Shown: piece by piece, positions 58,779 to 64,000 of the stretch | Layout: each line of letters opens with the position of its first letter | Position numbering within the stretch: position 1 is the first letter of the stretch | Assembly: GCF_003473485.1 (NCBI RefSeq) | Contig: NC_053043.1 | Coordinates: 30,728,576 to 30,792,575, forward strand | DNA: 64,000 nt | Reading direction: 5' to 3' | DNA from: Medicago truncatula | Taxonomy: Eukaryota; Streptophyta; Magnoliopsida; Fabales; Fabaceae | Made by a program: the position numbers and the translations under genes | Notes under the pieces: generated by a model | Databases searched by the model: none | The model's input: the letters and a program-made list of their open reading frames with translations, nothing else | What the model was told of the DNA's origin: nothing

Positions 58779-58897
58779 AGGTGCGATCATACCAGCACTA
58801 ATGCACCGGATCCCATCAGAACTCCGCAGTTAAGCGTGCTTGGGCGAGAGTAGTACTAGGATGGGTGACCTCCTGGGAAGTCCTTGTGTTGCACCTC
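58779..58897 (+). rRNA. 5S rRNA
   Basis: L. Confidence 0.96.
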
Positions 58898-59097
58898 TTT
58901 TTGCCAAAATTTCGTGTTCTTTTTGTTAATTAGCGTAATTTTACGTCGTTTTTGAAAAATAAACTTCGATTGTATTTCATTTTTTCCGTTAATTTACGCT
59001 ACCTAACACTCTATTAGTTAATTAATTAGCGTAGTTTGACGTCTTTTTTGAAAAATAAATTAGAAATGCATATATACAATTACAACGCTTTACTCTC

Positions 59098-59216
59098 AGG
59101 TGCGATCATACCAGCACTAATGCACCGGATCCCATCAGAACTCCGCAGTTAAGCGTGCTTGGGCGAGAGTAGTACTAGGATGGGTGACCTCCTGGGAAGT
59201 CCTTGTGTTGCACCTC
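59098..59216 (+). rRNA. 5S rRNA
   Basis: S. Confidence 0.96.
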
Positions 59217-59381
59217 TTTTTGCCAAAATTTCGTGTTCTTTTTGTTAATTAGCGTAATTTTACGTCGTTCCGTTAATTTACGCTACCTAACACTCTATTA
59301 GTTAATTAATTAGCGTAGTTTGACGTCTTTTTTGAAAAATAAATTAGAAATGCATATATACAATTACAACGCTTTACTCTC

Positions 59382-59500
59382 AGGTGCGATCATACCAGCA
59401 CTAATGCACCGGATCCCATCAGAACTCCGCAGTTAAGCGTGCTTGGGCGAGAGTAGTACTAGGATGGGTGACCTCCTGGGAAGTCCTTGTGTTGCACCTC
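59382..59500 (+). rRNA. 5S rRNA
   Basis: L, one A short (318). Confidence 0.96.
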
Positions 59501-59699
59501 TTTTTGCCAAAATTTCGTGTTCTTTTTGTTAATTAGCGTAATTTTACGTCGTTTTTGAAAATAAACTTCGATTGTATTTCATTTTTTCCGTTAATTTACG
59601 CTACCTAACACTCTATTAGTTAATTAATTAGCGTAGTTTGACGTCTTTTTTGAAAAATAAATTAGAAATGCATATATACAATTACAACGCTTTACTCTC

Positions 59700-59818
59700 A
59701 GGTGCGATCATACCAGCACTAATGCACCGGATCCCATCAGAACTCCGCAGTTAAGCGTGCTTGGGCGAGAGTAGTACTAGGATGGGTGACCTCCTGGGAA
59801 GTCCTTGTGTTGCACCTC
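59700..59818 (+). rRNA. 5S rRNA
   Basis: S. Confidence 0.96.
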
Positions 59819-59983
59819 TTTTTGCCAAAATTTCGTGTTCTTTTTGTTAATTAGCGTAATTTTACGTCGTTCCGTTAATTTACGCTACCTAACACTCTAT
59901 TAGTTAATTAATTAGCGTAGTTTGACGTCTTTTTTGAAAAATAAATTAGAAATGCATATATACAATTACAACGCTTTACTCTC

Positions 59984-60102
59984 AGGTGCGATCATACCAG
60001 CACTAATGCACCGGATCCCATCAGAACTCCGCAGTTAAGCGTGCTTGGGCGAGAGTAGTACTAGGATGGGTGACCTCCTGGGAAGTCCTTGTGTTGCACC
60101 TC
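59984..60102 (+). rRNA. 5S rRNA
   Basis: L. Confidence 0.96.
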
Positions 60103-60302
60103 TTTTTGCCAAAATTTCGTGTTCTTTTTGTTAATTAGCGTAATTTTACGTCGTTTTTGAAAAATAAACTTCGATTGTATTTCATTTTTTCCGTTAATTT
60201 ACGCTACCTAACACTCTATTAGTTAATTAATTAGCGTAGTTTGACGTCTTTTTTGAAAAATAAATTAGAAATGCATATATACAATTACAACGCTTTACTC
60301 TC

Positions 60303-60421
60303 AGGTGCGATCATACCAGCACTAATGCACCGGATCCCATCAGAACTCCGCAGTTAAGCGTGCTTGGGCGAGAGTAGTACTAGGATGGGTGACCTCCTGG
60401 GAAGTCCTTGTGTTGCACCTC
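60303..60421 (+). rRNA. 5S rRNA
   Basis: S; last unit of the dimer block. Confidence 0.96.
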
Positions 60422-60586
60422 TTTTTGCCAAAATTTCGTGTTCTTTTTGTTAATTAGCGTAATTTTACGTCGTTCCGTTAATTTACGCTACCTAACACTC
60501 TATTAGTTAATTAATTAGCGTAGTTTGACGTCTTTTTTGAAAAATAAATTAGAAATGCATATATACAATTACAACGCTTTACTCTC

Positions 60587-60705
60587 AGGTGCGATCATAC
60601 CAGCACTAATGCACCGGATCCCATCAGAACTCCGCAGTTAAGCGTGCTTGGGCGAGAGTAGTACTAGGATGGGTGACCTCCTGGGAAGTCCTTGTGTTGC
60701 ACCTC
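60587..60705 (+). rRNA. 5S rRNA
   Basis: S. Confidence 0.96.
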
Positions 60706-60870
60706 TTTTTGCCAAAATTTCGTGTTCTTTTTGTTAATTAGCGTAATTTTACGTCGTTCCGTTAATTTACGCTACCTAACACTCTATTAGTTAATTAATT
60801 AGCGTAGTTTGACGTCTTTTTTGAAAAATAAATTAGAAATGCATATATACAATTACAACGCTTTACTCTC

Positions 60871-60989
60871 AGGTGCGATCATACCAGCACTAATGCACCG
60901 GATCCCATCAGAACTCCGCAGTTAAGCGTGCTTGGGCGAGAGTAGTACTAGGATGGGTGACCTCCTGGGAAGTCCTTGTGTTGCACCTC
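60871..60989 (+). rRNA. 5S rRNA
   Basis: L. Confidence 0.96.
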
Positions 60990-61189
60990 TTTTTGCCAAA
61001 ATTTCGTGTTCTTTTTGTTAATTAGCGTAATTTTACGTCGTTTTTGAAAAATAAACTTCGATTGTATTTCATTTTTTCCGTTAATTTACGCTACCTAACA
61101 CTCTATTAGTTAATTAATTAGCGTAGTTTGACGTCTTTTTTGAAAAATAAATTAGAAATGCATATATACAATTACAACGCTTTACTCTC

Positions 61190-61308
61190 AGGTGCGATCA
61201 TACCAGCACTAATGCACCGGATCCCATCAGAACTCCGCAGTTAAGCGTGCTTGGGCGAGAGTAGTACTAGGATGGGTGACCTCCTGGGAAGTCCTTGTGT
61301 TGCACCTC
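61190..61308 (+). rRNA. 5S rRNA
   Basis: S. Confidence 0.96.
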
Positions 61309-61473
61309 TTTTTGCCAAAATTTCGTGTTCTTTTTGTTAATTAGCGTAATTTTACGTCGTTCCGTTAATTTACGCTACCTAACACTCTATTAGTTAATTA
61401 ATTAGCGTAGTTTGACGTCTTTTTTGAAAAATAAATTAGAAATGCATATATACAATTACAACGCTTTACTCTC

Positions 61474-61592
61474 AGGTGCGATCATACCAGCACTAATGCA
61501 CCGGATCCCATCAGAACTCCGCAGTTAAGCGTGCTTGGGCGAGAGTAGTACTAGGATGGGTGACCTCCTGGGAAGTCCTTGTGTTGCACCTC
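61474..61592 (+). rRNA. 5S rRNA
   Basis: L. Confidence 0.96.
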
Positions 61593-61792
61593 TTTTTGCC
61601 AAAATTTCGTGTTCTTTTTGTTAATTAGCGTAATTTTACGTCGTTTTTGAAAAATAAACTTCGATTGTATTTCATTTTTTCCGTTAATTTACGCTACCTA
61701 ACACTCTATTAGTTAATTAATTAGCGTAGTTTGACGTCTTTTTTGAAAAATAAATTAGAAATGCATATATACAATTACAACGCTTTACTCTC

Positions 61793-61911
61793 AGGTGCGA
61801 TCATACCAGCACTAATGCACCGGATCCCATCAGAACTCCGCAGTTAAGCGTGCTTGGGCGAGAGTAGTACTAGGATGGGTGACCTCCTGGGAAGTCCTTG
61901 TGTTGCACCTC
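61793..61911 (+). rRNA. 5S rRNA
   Basis: S. Confidence 0.96.
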
Positions 61912-62076
61912 TTTTTGCCAAAATTTCGTGTTCTTTTTGTTAATTAGCGTAATTTTACGTCGTTCCGTTAATTTACGCTACCTAACACTCTATTAGTTAA
62001 TTAATTAGCGTAGTTTGACGTCTTTTTTGAAAAATAAATTAGAAATGCATATATACAATTACAACGCTTTACTCTC

Positions 62077-62195
62077 AGGTGCGATCATACCAGCACTAAT
62101 GCACCGGATCCCATCAGAACTCCGCAGTTAAGCGTGCTTGGGCGAGAGTAGTACTAGGATGGGTGACCTCCTGGGAAGTCCTTGTGTTGCACCTC
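62077..62195 (+). rRNA. 5S rRNA
   Basis: L. Confidence 0.96.
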
Positions 62196-62395
62196 TTTTT
62201 GCCAAAATTTCGTGTTCTTTTTGTTAATTAGCGTAATTTTACGTCGTTTTTGAAAAATAAACTTCGATTGTATTTCATTTTTTCCGTTAATTTACGCTAC
62301 CTAACACTCTATTAGTTAATTAATTAGCGTAGTTTGACGTCTTTTTTGAAAAATAAATTAGAAATGCATATATACAATTACAACGCTTTACTCTC

Positions 62396-62514
62396 AGGTG
62401 CGATCATACCAGCACTAATGCACCGGATCCCATCAGAACTCCGCAGTTAAGCGTGCTTGGGCGAGAGTAGTACTAGGATGGGTGACCTCCTGGGAAGTCC
62501 TTGTGTTGCACCTC
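62396..62514 (+). rRNA. 5S rRNA
   Basis: L. Confidence 0.96.
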
Positions 62515-62714
62515 TTTTTGCCAAAATTTCGTGTTCTTTTTGTTAATTAGCGTAATTTTACGTCGTTTTTGAAAAATAAACTTCGATTGTATTTCATTTT
62601 TTCCGTTAATTTACGCTACCTAACACTCTATTAGTTAATTAATTAGCGTAGTTTGACGTCTTTTTTGAAAAATAAATTAGAAATGCATATATACAATTAC
62701 AACGCTTTACTCTC

Positions 62715-62833
62715 AGGTGCGATCATACCAGCACTAATGCACCGGATCCCATCAGAACTCCGCAGTTAAGCGTGCTTGGGCGAGAGTAGTACTAGGATGG
62801 GTGACCTCCTGGGAAGTCCTTGTGTTGCACCTC
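62715..62833 (+). rRNA. 5S rRNA
   Basis: S. Confidence 0.96.
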
Positions 62834-62998
62834 TTTTTGCCAAAATTTCGTGTTCTTTTTGTTAATTAGCGTAATTTTACGTCGTTCCGTTAATTTACGC
62901 TACCTAACACTCTATTAGTTAATTAATTAGCGTAGTTTGACGTCTTTTTTGAAAAATAAATTAGAAATGCATATATACAATTACAACGCTTTACTCTC

Positions 62999-63116
62999 AG
63001 GTGCGATCATACCAGCACTAATGCACCGGATCCCATCAGAACTCCGCAGTAAGCGTGCTTGGGCGAGAGTAGTACTAGGATGGGTGACCTTCTGCGAAGT
63101 CCTTGTGTTGCACCTC
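62999..63116 (+). rRNA. 5S rRNA, divergent 118-nt copy
   Basis: Most changed full-length copy seen: one T missing at nt 52-53 (start of box A), C94T and G98C (CCTTCTGCGAAG). Box A and the end of box C are both touched, so it may be a poorly expressed or pseudogene-like unit. L. Confidence 0.9.
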
Positions 63117-63316
63117 TTTTTGCCAAAATTTCGTGTTCTTTTTGTTAATTAGCGTAATTTTACGTCGTTTTTGAAAAATAAACTTCGATTGTATTTCATT
63201 TTTTCCGTTAATTTACGCTACCTAACACTCTATTAGTTAATTAATTAGCGTAGTTTGACGTCTTTTTTGAAAAATAAATTAGAAATGCATATATACAATT
63301 ACAACGCTTTACTCTC

Positions 63317-63435
63317 AGGTGCGATCATACCAGCACTAATGCACCGGATCCCATCAGAACTCCGCAGTTAAGCGTGCTTGGGCGAGAGTAGTACTAGGAT
63401 GGGTGACCTCCTGGGAAGTCCTTGTGTTGCACCTC
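63317..63435 (+). rRNA. 5S rRNA
   Basis: S. Confidence 0.96.
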
Positions 63436-63600
63436 TTTTTGCCAAAATTTCGTGTTCTTTTTGTTAATTAGCGTAATTTTACGTCGTTCCGTTAATTTAC
63501 GCTACCTAACACTCTATTAGTTAATTAATTAGCGTAGTTTGACGTCTTTTTTGAAAAATAAATTAGAAATGCATATATACAATTACAACGCTTTACTCTC

Positions 63601-63719
63601 AGGTGCGATCATACCAGCACTAATGCACCGGATCCCATCAGAACTCCGCAGTTAAGCGTGCTTGGGCGAGAGTAGTACTAGGATGGGTGACCTCCTGGGA
63701 AGTCCTTGTGTTGCACCTC
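63601..63719 (+). rRNA. 5S rRNA
   Basis: L. Confidence 0.96.
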
Positions 63720-63919
63720 TTTTTGCCAAAATTTCGTGTTCTTTTTGTTAATTAGCGTAATTTTACGTCGTTTTTGAAAAATAAACTTCGATTGTATTTC
63801 ATTTTTTCCGTTAATTTACGCTACCTAACACTCTATTAGTTAATTAATTAGCGTAGTTTGACGTCTTTTTTGAAAAATAAATTAGAAATGCATATATACA
63901 ATTACAACGCTTTACTCTC

Positions 63920-64000
63920 AGGTGCGATCATACCAGCACTAATGCACCGGATCCCATCAGAACTCCGCAGTTAAGCGTGCTTGGGCGAGAGTAGTACTAG
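63920..64000 (+). rRNA. 5S rRNA, 5' part (cut by window edge)
   Basis: Nucleotides 1-81; continues beyond the window. Confidence 0.95.

Larger units (their letters stand above)
53354..60586 (+). repeat. Higher-order block of twelve L-S dimers
   Basis: L and S spacers alternate without a break over 24 units, giving a dimer period of 603 bp (602 where one base is missing). An L-S run of four dimers also lies at 15623-18033 and one of three at 1719-3527. Confidence 0.92.
14821..64000 (+). repeat. 5S rDNA tandem array, block 2
   Basis: Continuation of the same array, running off the right edge. It holds 158 full-length genes, one damaged site (20723-20994) and an edge copy. Spacer length order divides it into regions with different higher-order patterns. 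Length irregularities cluster between about 18.5 and 26 kb and lie mostly inside the 35-bp segment that distinguishes L from S. Confidence 0.98.

Overview
The window is nuclear DNA of a flowering plant. Almost all of it is one head-to-tail 5S ribosomal DNA array on the + strand. The plant call rests on a 119-nt 5S gene matching the plant consensus, with a plant-type upstream promoter (TATATA about 27 nt upstream, GC about 11 nt upstream, C at -1). The species cannot be fixed from the sequence. The gene begins AGGTGCGATC and ends GCACCTC, a pairing I think fits legumes, but that is only a hint. There are no protein-coding genes, no tRNAs and no CRISPR.

Layout: 1-7165 is array block 1, with 23 complete genes plus a partial one at the left edge. 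7166-14820 is one LTR retrotransposon on the - strand, inserted inside a 5S gene (7076-7165 continued at 14821-14854) with a 5-bp target duplication. 14821-64000 is array block 2, with 158 full-length genes, one damaged site at 20723-20994 and a partial gene at the right edge. That makes 181 full-length genes, seven of them 118 nt instead of 119.

Repeat units come in two main lengths. L is 319 bp (200-bp spacer) and S is 284 bp (165-bp spacer); S lacks 35 bp found in L. In the gene entries, 'L' or 'S' names the spacer 3' of that gene. The order is not random: there is a block of LLS trimers (25981-30586), an almost pure L block (39768-52148) and a strict L-S dimer block (53354-60586). This is the pattern expected of local unequal exchange and conversion.

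The transposon has very large LTRs (3672 and 3694 bp) around an internal region of only 289 bp, an initiator-Met-tRNA primer binding site and a polypurine tract, but no coding domain. It must rely on proteins from another element. Its LTRs are nearly identical apart from simple-repeat length, so it is very young. Each LTR carries a cluster of short CTCGC...GCGAG hairpins and several tandem repeats.

Some stretches look like assembly or consensus trouble rather than biology: the 70-T tract at 20804-20873, the deletion-rich copy after it, several scrambled spacers between 18.5 and 26 kb, and an A27 tract present in only one LTR.
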